Shown: positions 1 to 9,212 of the stretch, one piece after another | How the letters are laid out: each line of letters opens with the position of its first letter | Numbering within the stretch: the first letter of the stretch is position 1 | DNA from: Candidatus Aminicenantota bacterium | GTDB lineage: Bacteria; Acidobacteriota; Aminicenantia; Aminicenantales; Saccharicenantaceae | Direction: 5' to 3' | Assembly (NCBI GenBank): GCA_014360005.1 | Contig: JACIYI010000001.1 | Location: forward strand, 1-64,000 | Length of the DNA stretch: 64,000 nt | The notes under the pieces: generated by a model | Seen by the model: only the letters and a program-made list of their open reading frames with translations | Databases searched by the model: none | What the model was told of the DNA's origin: nothing | Position numbers and translations under genes: made by a program

Positions 1-16
1 CGCTGCTTTCAGGCGC

Positions 17-110
<94 letters not shown>

Positions 111-156
111 TTTATTTACACGCGACTCCGCCTCTTAAAGAGAAAACCTCTCTACA

Positions 157-870
157 ATGGTTAGAAGAATTCAGAAGGAGAGAGCAAAAAATATTCCCAT
201 CCAACGCCAGGCCCAATCAATATTGAAGGAACTAAAAGCTCTGTCTGACCCGGCGGCGGTCGCAGGGATGTCAAGGTTCGGAATAAATCCTCAAAACACT
301 TACGGAGTTTCAATACCCGATCTCAGAAGGATTGCTAAGAAGGCGGGTAAAAATCATCGCCTGGCCCAGGCCCTGTGGCGGACAAGAGTCCATGAAGCCA
401 GAATCCTGGCAGGCCTGATTGATGAACCTGCCCTGGTTTCTGAGAAACAGATGAACAGATGGGCTAAAGACTTTGATTCCTGGGATGTCTGCGACCAGGT
501 CTGTTTGAACCTTTTTGATAGGACAGATTACGCCTATAAAAAGGCAGTAGAATGGAGTCAAAGTGATCGTGAATTTGTCAAAAGAGCCGGCTTTGTTCTG
601 ATGGCGGTGCTGGCCGTTCACAATAAAGAAATGAGCAACCAGGAGTTTTTGGATTTTTTCCCGTTATTAAAAAAAGGGGCCACAGATAGCAGAAATTATG
701 TCAAAAAAGCGGTAAACTGGGCCTTGCGCCAGATAGGCAAAAGGAACGAAGAGTTGAGAACTGAGGCCATAAGACTGGCTGTGGAGATAAAGAAGATTAA
801 TTCCAGGGAAGCCAGATGGGTGGCCAATGATGCCCTTAAGGAATTAAGAGCTAAGGTCTTCAAAAGGTAA
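157..870 (+). CDS. AlkD-like DNA alkylation repair protein (HEAT-like repeats)
   Basis: A 237-residue all-helical protein of the DNA alkylation repair family (COG4912, AlkD-like). AlkD proteins excise bulky or cationic alkylated bases such as N3- and N7-alkylpurines from DNA using HEAT-like repeats. Visible family hallmarks are the N-terminal GM-x-RFGI block near residues 37-43, the W-D-V-C-D signature at 109-113 (Asp113 matches the conserved catalytic-site Asp of AlkD), and the late N-Y-V-K-K-A-V-N-W-ALRQIGKRN block. No good Shine-Dalgarno precedes the ATG at 157. A TTG at codon 23 gives a protein starting where many homologues start, so the first 22 residues may not be translated. It is a single gene facing a convergent peptidase. 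Family certain, lesion specificity unknown. Confidence 0.85.
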   Translation: MVRRIQKERAKNIPIQRQAQSILKELKALSDPAAVAGMSRFGINPQNTYGVSIPDLRRIAKKAGKNHRLAQALWRTRVHEARILAGLIDEPALVSEKQMNRWAKDFDSWDVCDQVCLNLFDRTDYAYKKAVEWSQSDREFVKRAGFVLMAVLAVHNKEMSNQEFLDFFPLLKKGATDSRNYVKKAVNWALRQIGKRNEELRTEAIRLAVEIKKINSREARWVANDALKELRAKVFKR

Positions 871-956
871 TTCAGAAAAATATCATCAGACGGATAATCC
901 CGCCAGATTTTTCCCGCACTGGCAACAGGCATTTATTATAATTTTTTTCTTGGCTC

Positions 957-3089
957 TTATTCTATAAAGCCCCTCTTGCGGAGCAAAGGCTCTTTAACCG
1001 GCTCCCGGCCGCGGAATTTTATATACTGGTTCATAAAATCGGCCGAGCCGTATTTTTCCAGGACTTCCTTTCTGAATTTCAGGGCTGTTTTCTGGTCAAA
1101 AAGACTCCGTTCCTTGAAGGCTTGAAAGGCGTCGCTGTCAAGCACCTCGGCCCAGATGTAAACATAATACCCGGCCGAGTAGCCGCCCGAGAAAATATGC
1201 TGAAAGTAAGTACTGCGATAGCGGGGCGCGATGGCCTCGATCAGACCAAGCTGATTCAGAACTTGGCGCTCAAAATCATTGACTTCGTAATCTTCGGTGA
1301 AGACGGTTTTGTGCCAGTAGATATCCAGAAGCGAAGCCGCCAGGTATTCGGTCGAAGCAAAGCCTTGGTTGAAGAGGGCACTGTTCTGGATTTTCTTAAT
1401 CAGAGCCTCGGGAATGACCTCTCCCGTGGCATAATGTTTGGCGTACATTTTTAAGAATTCCGGCTCGGTCACCCAGTTTTCCATTATCTGGGATGGAAGT
1501 TCCACTCCATCTCGCGGAACAAACCGGTTATTGTACTTGCCATTAGCCAGGAGAGTAGCCAGCGAGTGCCCGAACTCGTGGAATGCCGTCTGGACCTCAT
1601 CCAAGGACAGCAGGGCCGGGAGCTTTTCGGTTGGTCGGGTGAAGTTGCAGGTTATGGTTGAAAGCGGCGCTACCCGCTTGCCGTTCTCATAGCTCTGGCG
1701 CCGCAGGGCACCGGACCAGGCTCCACTTCTCTTGGAAGCCCGGGGGAAGAAATCAAGATAGAGCAGCCCCACGTGCTGACCGTTCTTTTCCTTGACTTCG
1801 TAGACTTCAACTTCCGGGTGATAGACCGAAACATTATTCAGCTTTTCGAATTTCAGGCCGTAGAGCAGACCGGCCAGGGTGAACATTCCGTTCCGAACAT
1901 TGTCAATGGAGAAATAAGGTCGGACTTCATCATCCTTCAGGTCGTACTTTTTCTGACGCAGCTTTTCGGCATAGTACCACCAATCCCAGGGGGCAATCTT
2001 GAAATCGGCTCCTTCTTCATCGGCAATCTGCTGCATTTCCGCCAGCTCGGCTTTGGCCCGCTTCAGGGCATACTGCCAGAGTTCCATCAGGAACTCTTCC
2101 ACTTTTTCCGGTGTCCTGGCCATGTTGACTTCAATGGCATAGTGGGCAAAGGTGGGATAACCGAGCAATTTAGCCCGCTCGGTGCGCAGGGCAATTATCT
2201 TTTTGATTATTTCCTTGTTGTCATACTCGTTGTAGCGGTCACCCCGGCTGAGATAAGCCTCAAATAGCCGCCGCCGCAGTTCGCGGTTCTTAGCGTACTG
2301 CAGGAATGGGGTCATGCTGGGAACCTGGGTGGTGAATACCCATTTGCCTTCCAGCCCCATTTTCCTGGCGGTCTCGGCCGCGCTGTCTATGACATTCTGC
2401 GGCAGGCCAGCCAGATGTTTCGGATTTTCGATGACCAGACGGGAGCTGTTGGTCTCCTGCAGCACGTTGTTGCCGAACTTAAGCGACAGCATGGAAAGCT
2501 GGCTGTTAATCTGGCGCAGCCGTTCTTTCTCTGCTAGACCGAGCAGGGCTCCGGCCCGGACAAAGTTCTGGTAGATTTTTTCCAGCAGGAATTTTTCTTC
2601 AGGACCCAGCTTGAGTCTGGCCCTTTGGTCATAAACAGCCTTGATGCGGGCGAATAGCTTGTCGTTGAGATAGATGCTGGAGCGGTGCTGGCTGGTCAGG
2701 GGAGTGGCCTGCTCGGCCACCTTCTGCAGTTCGGGTGAAGTGTTGGCGCTTCGCAGGGCACCGAAAACTGCCTGCACGCTTTCCAGAAATTTTCCGCTGC
2801 GGTCAAAGGCCAGAATGGTGTTTTCAAAGGTCGGCGGCTGCGAATTATTGACGATGGCTTCAATCTCGGCCTGGTGCAGCTCGATGCCCTTTTTTATGGC
2901 CGGCAGAAAATGTTCATTCTTGATCAGGTTAAAGGGCGGAGTTTCGAACGGGGTGTTGAAGGCTGAGAAGAAGGGATTGGCCTGTTCCTGAGCCACCAGT
3001 GGCCGGTCAGCCGACAGGCAGAATAACAAAAGGCAGGCTGAAAAAAGGCCTGTGATCAATAATCGGTTAAGCTTGAAATTGGCTGACAT
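957..3089 (-). CDS. M3 family zinc metallopeptidase (oligopeptidase / dipeptidyl carboxypeptidase), exported
   Basis: A 710-residue thimet-oligopeptidase-family (M3) peptidase that trims short peptides. The zinc motif H-E-F-G-H is at residues 504-508, and the family's C-terminal G-Y-S-A-G-Y-Y-x-Y-x-W block is present. Length equals that of bacterial Dcp. An N-terminal signal peptide (basic MSANFKLNR, a hydrophobic core to about residue 28, then VAQ-EQ) predicts periplasmic action. The start at 3089 was chosen over a longer reading (to 3302) because GGAGAG sits 7 nt upstream and the signal peptide begins there; the extension would also run through the promoter at 3136-3166. It is monocistronic. 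With the S9 and M23 enzymes further on it suggests growth on peptides. Whether it acts as Dcp or endo-oligopeptidase cannot be read from sequence. Confidence 0.92.
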   Translation of the reverse strand: MSANFKLNRLLITGLFSACLLLFCLSADRPLVAQEQANPFFSAFNTPFETPPFNLIKNEHFLPAIKKGIELHQAEIEAIVNNSQPPTFENTILAFDRSGKFLESVQAVFGALRSANTSPELQKVAEQATPLTSQHRSSIYLNDKLFARIKAVYDQRARLKLGPEEKFLLEKIYQNFVRAGALLGLAEKERLRQINSQLSMLSLKFGNNVLQETNSSRLVIENPKHLAGLPQNVIDSAAETARKMGLEGKWVFTTQVPSMTPFLQYAKNRELRRRLFEAYLSRGDRYNEYDNKEIIKKIIALRTERAKLLGYPTFAHYAIEVNMARTPEKVEEFLMELWQYALKRAKAELAEMQQIADEEGADFKIAPWDWWYYAEKLRQKKYDLKDDEVRPYFSIDNVRNGMFTLAGLLYGLKFEKLNNVSVYHPEVEVYEVKEKNGQHVGLLYLDFFPRASKRSGAWSGALRRQSYENGKRVAPLSTITCNFTRPTEKLPALLSLDEVQTAFHEFGHSLATLLANGKYNNRFVPRDGVELPSQIMENWVTEPEFLKMYAKHYATGEVIPEALIKKIQNSALFNQGFASTEYLAASLLDIYWHKTVFTEDYEVNDFERQVLNQLGLIEAIAPRYRSTYFQHIFSGGYSAGYYVYIWAEVLDSDAFQAFKERSLFDQKTALKFRKEVLEKYGSADFMNQYIKFRGREPVKEPLLRKRGFIE

Positions 3090-3135
3090 GATACTCTCCT
3101 TTCTGGACTTAGTAATAAAACTGAATGAGGTAATG

Positions 3136-3166
3136 ATTATAACTTGCCTGACCTTGCCCAAGTCAA
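3136..3166 (-). promoter_or_regulatory. Promoter of the M3 peptidase gene
   Basis: On the minus strand TTGACT (3166-3161) is followed after 19 nt by a perfect TATAAT (3141-3136). The start codon is at 3089, leaving a leader of about 40 nt with a Shine-Dalgarno. The spacer is 2 nt longer than ideal. Confidence 0.5.
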
Positions 3167-3295
3167 GCCGATAGTTTTTTCTGGTAGTGACATTCCATAG
3201 GCACCAAGGAGCAGGATGGGCCCGGGCAGCAAGGGTGGCGCTCCCTGGCTCGCCGCTTTCCCGAAGAACAGCCATCTTCCACGTCAACAGTTTGT

Positions 3296-3323
3296 TTGAC
3301 AAGCCGCTGGACGGTTTTATAAA
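3296..3323 (+). promoter_or_regulatory. Promoter of the GH106-like operon
   Basis: Consensus TTGACA (3296-3301), 16-nt spacer, TATAAA (3318-3323). The predicted transcript starts near 3330, about 26 nt before the ATG at 3356, and carries the GGAGAGG ribosome site. Confidence 0.75.
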
Positions 3324-3355
3324 TTGAGCTTAACGATTAACGGAGAGGTGCCCGG

Positions 3356-6300
3356 ATGAAACGTCTGATTCCTTTAGCCAAGCAGATGGTGGGAATTTAT
3401 AGTCTGTTTGTTTTTTTATTGGGCCTTATTTTTTTCCTGCCTTTTTTTACTTCCTGCCAGCGACAGACCCCGGCTGCCGGAAGTCTGTCTGAAACCCTGA
3501 ACCTCCTGGCTGACCCGCCGGCTGAATACCGCCCGGCTCCCCTCTGGGTTTGGAATGAGGATATGACGGTTGAAAAAATCAGAACCCAGCTCACTGACTT
3601 CAAAGATAAAGGTTTCGGGGGAGTCTTTGTTCATCCGCGCCCGGGTTTAATCACTCCCTACCTTTCGGAAGAATGGCTATCCCTTTTCAAGGAAACTGTC
3701 AGACTGGGGCGGGAGCTGGGCCTTAAGGTCTGGATTTACGATGAAAATTCCTATCCTTCCGGTTTTGCCGGCGGGCTGGTTCCGGCGGCCCTGCCAGAAG
3801 CAGTCCGCTCCGGTCTCAAAGCCACCAGGCTCAGGTTGCCTTCTCTGAAAGGTGTGGAAAATCTGGTTTGCTTGCTACAGGAACAGGGCCAGGAATTCCT
3901 GGATATAACCGAACGGGTCAGAGCCGGCGAGAAAGGCTGGCCGGAGGGCAGTTACTGGCTGCTGGAGGTGGTCAAGCAGGAGCCTTCTCCCTGGTACGGC
4001 GGTTTCACTTACGTTGATTTGATGCGTCCTGGTGTCACCCAGGCTTTTTTGCGGCTGACCCTGGATGCCTATAAACAGGTGGCCGGGGACGAATTCGGTT
4101 TAACCATTCCCGGCACCTTCCAGGATGAGGCAGAAATTGCTCCGGCCGGGGGTGCCTGGGCCGTTAACTACACCCCGGCTATCTTTTCGGAATTTCGGCA
4201 GCGCCGCGGTTATGACCTCAAACCCGAGCTGCCCCGGCTGTTTGAAGAGCGCGGCGATTTCCAGCGGCTGCGGCATGATTTTTACCTGACCTGTCTGGAA
4301 CTATTCATAGAAAACTGGGCCAGGCCCTATTATGAATACTGTTCTCAGAACAACCTTCAGCTCACCGGTCATTACTGGGAGCACGATTGGCCCCGGCCCC
4401 GGATTAACCCAGACAACATGGCTTTAAGCGCTTATGCTCATATGCCGGGCATAGACATTCTGATGAATGAGTGGAGTCTGGATGTTCATGCTCAATTCGG
4501 TAATTCGCGGGCGGTGCGAGAACTGGGGAGTGTGGCCAACCAGCTGGGACGCAAGAGAACTCTTTCTGAAACTTACGGAGCCAGCGGCTGGGACCTGACC
4601 TTCTTTGACCAGAAAAGAATCGGCGACTGGGAATATGCCCTGGGGGTAAATTTCCTGAACCAGCATCTGGTTTATTCAACCATCGCCGGTGCCCGGAAGA
4701 GAGACCATCCACTGTCCTTCTCCTATCATGAATCCTGGTGGTCAGCCTACCGCCTGATGAACGATTATTTTGGCCGGCTGTCTCTGGCCTTGAGTTCTGG
4801 ACAGCAGTTCAACCACATCCTGGTCATAGAACCGACCACTTCAGCCTGGATGTATTATTCGCCGGCGGTGAAAAATCAAAACCTGGAAAGAATCGGTAAG
4901 GATTTTCAGGATTTTGTCCACACCCTGGAAAGACTGCAGGTGGAATATGACCTGGGCAGCGAGTTCAGCCTGAAAGAACACGGACTGGTGGACGGAAAGA
5001 AACTCAAATTGGGCCAGAGGACATATGACCTGGTGGTGCTGCCGCCGGGCACCGAAAATCTGGAAGACTGGACTGTGTCACTTCTCCGGGATTACCTGAA
5101 AAACGGCGGCCGGGTCCTGTCCTGGGCTGAAAAGCAAATCTATACCGGCGGCCGGCCCTCCTCAACTGGAGAAGAGCTGGCCTCTTTTTCCGGATTCAGG
5201 TCAGTTGCCGGGCAGAATGTGGCTCCAGAACTTTTCACCCCGTATTTGAAAAAGGAAATAGAGTTTCAGAACCTGGTGGGGGAGGACCGACTCTTTCATC
5301 ACCGACGCCAGCTTCTGGACGGCCAGCTGCTTTTCCTGGCCAATGTCAGTCCAGACCGTCCGGCTTCCGGCCGGGTGATAGTAAAGGGCAGGTCGGTGGA
5401 AAAATGGGAAATCTTCCGCGGGCAGGCTGTCCCTTATCCAGCCCGGATTAAGAGGGGAAAGGCCATAGTGGATTTTTCCTTAAAGCCCGGGGAAAGCCTG
5501 CTTCTGGCTATTTATCGGGGCAAGAAGCCTGGCCTGAAAAAAGACACAGAAACCGGACCTTCTGATTATGAAGTGGAAAAGATAAAACCGGTTGAAATTA
5601 AAAGGCTTGACCCCAACGTCCTGATACTTGATTACTGCGACCTGACCGTGGCCGGCCAGAGCCTGAAGAACCTTTATTTTTACCAGGCCCAGCAAAAAGC
5701 CTACCAGGCACATGGCTGGTCCCAGAATCCCTGGGATTCGGGCGTTCAATACCAGGACAGCTTGATCTCCAGGAACCGCTTTGCTCCCGGCAGCGGCTTC
5801 CGGGCCGATTTTCATTTTCATATAGCTCCTGGCGTGAACCTGAAATCGCTGAAGCTGGTGGTAGAAAGACCGGAGATTTTCCGGGTGACGGTCAACGGCC
5901 GGCGGCTGCAGCCCCTTGCCGGAGAATTCTGGCTCGACCGCAATTTTGGCGTTTTCCCTCTATTCGAAGCGGCTCGAACCGGCCTGAACACGGTCAGCCT
6001 GACAGTCAGTCCCTTTGACCTGCTGGCTGAACTGGAACCCATCTATATCCTGGGCGATTTTTCTCTGAAACCGGCTGACCGTGGCTTCCTGATTACTCCA
6101 GCGGTCGGGCTCCAGCCCGGGTCCTGGAAAAATCAGGGTCTGATTTTTTACGGTCACCGGGTGGCCTATTCCTCCGGGCTGGAAGTGAGTCCGGAAGAAC
6201 TGCAGTCCAGGAATTTTATTTTTAAGAGCGGCTCCTGGCAGGGAGCTCTGGCTGAACTGAGCGTCAACGGCCAGAAAGCTGGCTACCTCCTGTGCCCCGA

Positions 6301-6547
6301 CGATTCTCTGGAAATTTCTTCCTGGCTCCGACCGGGCCTTAACCGGCTGGAGCTCGTCATATATGGCACTCTGAAAAATACCCTTGGCCCGCACCACCTG
6401 AACCCGCCGCCCGGACGGGCCTGGCCCGGCTCTTTCAAGCAGGCTCCGGACGGTGGACAACCACCCGGAAGCGAGTATAATGTTCTGGATTACGGTCTCC
6501 GTGATTTTCTGATCGTAGAAAAGCACAACAAAGGAAACGTCAGGTGA
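3356..6547 (+). CDS. Glycoside hydrolase family 106-like lipoprotein
   Basis: A 1063-residue exported protein matching the broad GH106 (alpha-L-rhamnosidase-related) family. The N-terminal third has the typical R-P-x-P-L-W-V-W-N start of the barrel (about 54-62), G-G-V-F-V-H-P-R near residue 85, and W-I-Y-D-E-N-x-Y-P-S-G near 125. The middle holds a flavodoxin-like fold region and the C-terminal third is beta-rich, probably carbohydrate-binding jelly-roll. A signal sequence ends in T-S-C at Cys34, so it is probably a lipoprotein, although Phe at -3 of the lipobox is atypical. The ATG has GGAGAGG 8 nt upstream. The stop overlaps the GTG of the next gene by 3 nt, so the two are translationally coupled. 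Family GH106 members hydrolyse rhamnosides, but sequence alone does not fix this protein's substrate. Confidence 0.7.
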   Translation: MKRLIPLAKQMVGIYSLFVFLLGLIFFLPFFTSCQRQTPAAGSLSETLNLLADPPAEYRPAPLWVWNEDMTVEKIRTQLTDFKDKGFGGVFVHPRPGLITPYLSEEWLSLFKETVRLGRELGLKVWIYDENSYPSGFAGGLVPAALPEAVRSGLKATRLRLPSLKGVENLVCLLQEQGQEFLDITERVRAGEKGWPEGSYWLLEVVKQEPSPWYGGFTYVDLMRPGVTQAFLRLTLDAYKQVAGDEFGLTIPGTFQDEAEIAPAGGAWAVNYTPAIFSEFRQRRGYDLKPELPRLFEERGDFQRLRHDFYLTCLELFIENWARPYYEYCSQNNLQLTGHYWEHDWPRPRINPDNMALSAYAHMPGIDILMNEWSLDVHAQFGNSRAVRELGSVANQLGRKRTLSETYGASGWDLTFFDQKRIGDWEYALGVNFLNQHLVYSTIAGARKRDHPLSFSYHESWWSAYRLMNDYFGRLSLALSSGQQFNHILVIEPTTSAWMYYSPAVKNQNLERIGKDFQDFVHTLERLQVEYDLGSEFSLKEHGLVDGKKLKLGQRTYDLVVLPPGTENLEDWTVSLLRDYLKNGGRVLSWAEKQIYTGGRPSSTGEELASFSGFRSVAGQNVAPELFTPYLKKEIEFQNLVGEDRLFHHRRQLLDGQLLFLANVSPDRPASGRVIVKGRSVEKWEIFRGQAVPYPARIKRGKAIVDFSLKPGESLLLAIYRGKKPGLKKDTETGPSDYEVEKIKPVEIKRLDPNVLILDYCDLTVAGQSLKNLYFYQAQQKAYQAHGWSQNPWDSGVQYQDSLISRNRFAPGSGFRADFHFHIAPGVNLKSLKLVVERPEIFRVTVNGRRLQPLAGEFWLDRNFGVFPLFEAARTGLNTVSLTVSPFDLLAELEPIYILGDFSLKPADRGFLITPAVGLQPGSWKNQGLIFYGHRVAYSSGLEVSPEELQSRNFIFKSGSWQGALAELSVNGQKAGYLLCPDDSLEISSWLRPGLNRLELVIYGTLKNTLGPHHLNPPPGRAWPGSFKQAPDGGQPPGSEYNVLDYGLRDFLIVEKHNKGNVR

Positions 6548-8058
6548 ATAAGATAGGTTTTGACAGCCAGGTTTACCTCCGGGAACAAACTGAAGCTATC
6601 AGCCGGCGTCTGGCTCTTTTCCCGGAGAAGCTCTATCTCGAGTTCGGCGGGAAAATTCTGAATGATTTTCATGCGGCCCGGGTGCTTCCCGGTTATGACC
6701 CTAACATCAAGGTCAAGTTGTTGCAGGAACTCAGCGACCGCCTGGACATCATCCTCTGCATCTATGCCGGCGACATCGAACGAAGGAAGCAGCGGGCTGA
6801 TTTTGGCATTACCTATGATGCTGATACTCTGAAGCTGATTGACGACCTGGGGGACAGGGGCCTGAAGGTAACGGCTGTGGTCATCACCAGGTATGAAGAA
6901 CAGGCGTCGGCCAAGGTTTTCAAGAACAAGCTGGAACGCCAGGGCATCAGGGTCTATACTCATCGCTATACCCGGGGTTATCCGACCGATGTTGAGACCA
7001 TTGTCAGCGAGGAAGGCTACGGAGCCAACCAGTTCATCGAGACCACCCGGCCCCTGGTCATCGTCAGCGGACCCGGTCCGGGCAGTGGCAAGCTGGCCAC
7101 CTGCCTGTCCCAGCTCTACCATGAACACCGGCGGGGCATAAAGGCTGGCTACGCCAAGTTTGAAACCTTTCCCATCTGGGACCTGCCCCTGAAACACCCG
7201 GTTAATGTAGCTTATGAAGCGGCCACGGCTGACCTGGGTGATTTCAACCTGGTAGACCCCTTTCACCTTGAGGCCTACAATCAGCGGGCCATAAATTACA
7301 ACCGCGACGTGGAGGCTTTTCCCCTGCTGAAGAGGATTCTGAGCCGGATTGCCGGGAACGGCTTCGTCTATAAATCGCCGACTGACATGGGAGTCAATGT
7401 GGTCAGCCGGGGAATAATTGATGATGAGGTGGTCAAAGAAGCTGCCCGGCAGGAAATCATCAGGCGGTATTTCCGTTATCAGTGCGAGTATGTTCTGGGT
7501 TTTACCGAGCAATCCACGGTGGAAAAGGCCGAGCTGCTGATGAAGGAACTCAGCCTCAAGCCGGAGGACCGACCGGTTGTTCCCCTGGCCCGGGCTGCCG
7601 CCTTTGAAGCCCAGAAAAAAGGCAAGGGAAACAACGGTGTCTATGTCGGGGCTGCCCTGGAATTGAGAGATGGCCGGATGGTCAAAGGTTACAACTCACC
7701 CCTGATGCATGCTGCCTCCAGCGCCGTGCTCAATGCCCTGAAACAGCTGGCTGGCATTCCCGAACATATTCATCTGCTGTCGCCCTCCATCCTGGAGCAG
7801 GCTGCCTATCTTAAGAAGAACATATTTGGCGGTAAAGCTCTGAGCCTGGATTTAACCGAGGTTCTGACCTGCCTGGCCATCACCGCTTCCACCAGCCCGG
7901 CCACCCAGCTGGCTCTGGACAAGCTGAAAGAGCTTAAGGGTTGTGAGATGCACCTGACCCACATGCCGACACCGGGTGATGAAACCGGGTTGCGCCGGCT
8001 GGGCATCAACCTGACCAGCGACCCGGCTTTCGCTTCCAGGAACCTGTTCCTGGGTTGA
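6544..8058 (+). CDS. DUF1846 (UPF0371) family protein
   Basis: A 504-residue cytoplasmic protein of the DUF1846/UPF0371 family, full length. Recognisable blocks are the start M-N-x-I-G-F-D-S-x-x-Y, L-Y-L-E-F-G-G-K near residue 30, the P-loop-like stretch S-G-P-G-P-G-S-G-K-L near 176-185, and the C-terminal L-x-x-L-K-x-L-x-G-C-E-x-H near 465. Structures are known for the family, but no agreed enzymatic role is known to me. It starts with GTG at 6544, overlapping the preceding TGA in the arrangement GTGA, with AAGGA 8 nt upstream. Coupling to a secreted glycosidase is the only contextual clue, and I do not infer a function from it. Confidence 0.85.
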   Translation: MNKIGFDSQVYLREQTEAISRRLALFPEKLYLEFGGKILNDFHAARVLPGYDPNIKVKLLQELSDRLDIILCIYAGDIERRKQRADFGITYDADTLKLIDDLGDRGLKVTAVVITRYEEQASAKVFKNKLERQGIRVYTHRYTRGYPTDVETIVSEEGYGANQFIETTRPLVIVSGPGPGSGKLATCLSQLYHEHRRGIKAGYAKFETFPIWDLPLKHPVNVAYEAATADLGDFNLVDPFHLEAYNQRAINYNRDVEAFPLLKRILSRIAGNGFVYKSPTDMGVNVVSRGIIDDEVVKEAARQEIIRRYFRYQCEYVLGFTEQSTVEKAELLMKELSLKPEDRPVVPLARAAAFEAQKKGKGNNGVYVGAALELRDGRMVKGYNSPLMHAASSAVLNALKQLAGIPEHIHLLSPSILEQAAYLKKNIFGGKALSLDLTEVLTCLAITASTSPATQLALDKLKELKGCEMHLTHMPTPGDETGLRRLGINLTSDPAFASRNLFLG

Positions 8059-8073
8059 GGCTCAGGCCGGGGA

Positions 8074-8733
8074 ATGACCAGGAAGAAGAAAAGAAGAATG
8101 GCTGGCAAGACGAAATTCATATTAAAGGCAATCTTCCAGCCCTGGAAACACCCGGAACTATACGAGGCTTACCGGACAAGCGGAGTCGGGACTCTAGTTT
8201 TCTTTTTGCTGGCCGGCCTGGCCCTGGCTTTTTCTCTGACTTCACTCGTCCAGGCTGCCTGCGGCCATTTCCCGGCGGTCCCGGTTATCCTGCCCTTGGG
8301 GCTGGAAAATTATTTTTTCTGGCAGGCCCTGCTCCTGATCCCCTGGGTAATGGCCAGCTGGCTGGTGGCCAGTCTGGCGGCCAGGGGCATGCTTGGCCTG
8401 CTGGCCAAAAACCAGGTCAGTTTCAAGACAGTCCTGATCTGGCACGGGTTGAGTTTTTCTGTTTTCCTGTTCTGGCTCTGGCTGCCGCACCTGCTGACGG
8501 CAGTTCTCTATCTACTGGGTATGTCGCAGAAGGAATGGGTGGATTTACTTTCCAGCCCCGGCTGGTTTCAGACTTTATACCTGGTTTTTCTGGTGCTGGC
8601 CGTGGGTAGCGGCTGGCTGGCTTTGACCGCCAGCCTGGTTAAAAGAAAGTGGACCAGGAACCTGGTCAGTATTATGGTGGCCAGCCTGAGCTATCTGCTC
8701 TGGCTGGTCTTGGTGTTGGTCCTGCTGCGATGA
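8074..8733 (+). CDS. Yip1-like multi-pass membrane protein
   Basis: A 219-residue membrane protein with a short basic N-terminus, an F-x-x-W-K-x-P motif (about 21-26) and five hydrophobic segments (about 41-62, 75-100, 120-145, 165-185 and 198-218). This pattern resembles bacterial Yip1-domain proteins, whose role is not established. It follows the DUF1846 gene by 15 nt and precedes an acetyltransferase by 9 nt, in one apparent operon. An alternative ATG at 8098 (eight codons later) is better placed relative to a purine-rich GGAAGAAG stretch, so the start is uncertain by 8 residues. The frame was chosen over the overlapping +1 frame because only this one gives clean membrane segments. Confidence 0.65.
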   Translation: MTRKKKRRMAGKTKFILKAIFQPWKHPELYEAYRTSGVGTLVFFLLAGLALAFSLTSLVQAACGHFPAVPVILPLGLENYFFWQALLLIPWVMASWLVASLAARGMLGLLAKNQVSFKTVLIWHGLSFSVFLFWLWLPHLLTAVLYLLGMSQKEWVDLLSSPGWFQTLYLVFLVLAVGSGWLALTASLVKRKWTRNLVSIMVASLSYLLWLVLVLVLLR

Positions 8734-8742
8734 GGAGGGACG

Positions 8743-9177
8743 ATGGATGTTATCATCAGGCGCTTCCGGATGGAAGATTATGACCGGGTTATAGAGTTAT
8801 GGCAGGCCTGTGACCTGCCCCTAAAACCAAAAGGCCGCGACAGCCGGGAAGAAATAAGCCGACAGCTACGGCGGCCGGAGATCATATTCCTGGTGGCCGA
8901 GGTTGGGGGGCGGGTGATAGGCACGGTCCTGGCCAGCCACGATGGCCGCAAGGGCTGGATTAACCGCCTGGCGGTTGATCCCGGTTACCGGGGACAGGGT
9001 CTGGCCCGGAAGCTGGTCCGGCTGGCCGAACAGGAACTGGAAAAGGAAGGACTGCAGATGTTCGCCGCCCTGATTGAGGAAGACAACCTGCCCTCCATCA
9101 AGCTGTTTGAGAAGCTGGGGTATGTTTATCATCCGGAAATAAAATACTTCACCCGCAAGTCGTCGCCGGACATCTAA
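8743..9177 (+). CDS. GNAT family N-acetyltransferase
   Basis: A 144-residue single-domain GNAT acetyltransferase, close in layout to the YpeA/RimI-like group. It opens with I-R-R-F-R-M-E-D-Y. The acetyl-CoA pyrophosphate-binding loop R-G-Q-G-L-A-R-K-L is near residues 87-95 after I-N-R-L-A-V-D-P. The C-terminal N-L-P-S-I-K-L-F-E-K-L-G-Y block completes motif B. The start has GGAGGG 5 nt upstream. It is the last gene of the GH106-like/DUF1846/Yip1 operon. The acceptor (protein N-terminus, amino acid or other small amine) cannot be told from sequence. Confidence 0.85.
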   Translation: MDVIIRRFRMEDYDRVIELWQACDLPLKPKGRDSREEISRQLRRPEIIFLVAEVGGRVIGTVLASHDGRKGWINRLAVDPGYRGQGLARKLVRLAEQELEKEGLQMFAALIEEDNLPSIKLFEKLGYVYHPEIKYFTRKSSPDI

Positions 9178-9196
9178 CAAACTGATAATTATATAC

Positions 9197-9212
9197 TATT
9201 CCTATCGGAATA
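9197..9212 (+). promoter_or_regulatory. Operator-like palindrome upstream of the flavodiiron gene
   Basis: A perfect inverted repeat, TATTCC-TATC-GGAATA, lies directly against an extended -10 element (TGG plus TAAAAT, 9213-9221). It therefore sits where a -35/spacer region would be. This is the usual position for a repressor or activator site; the cognate regulator is unknown. Confidence 0.45.

Noticed and set aside
129..152. Hairpin AGAGA/TCTCT after the tRNA as a terminator
   Set aside because: The stem is 5 bp and not followed by a T-tract.
176..195. Strong AAGGAGAG inside the AlkD-like gene suggesting a later start
   Set aside because: The codons at suitable spacing are ATA/ATT, not usual starts; the purine run is explained by Lys-Glu-Arg codons. 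The start remains somewhat uncertain.
6490..7512. A 340-codon minus-strand open frame
   Set aside because: It is antisense to the clearly conserved DUF1846 gene; the product has no recognisable domain.
8055..8609. Overlapping plus-strand frame to the Yip1-like gene
   Set aside because: The product is Gly/Pro-rich without membrane segments; the alternative frame gives a coherent five-helix membrane protein with better continuity to its neighbours.
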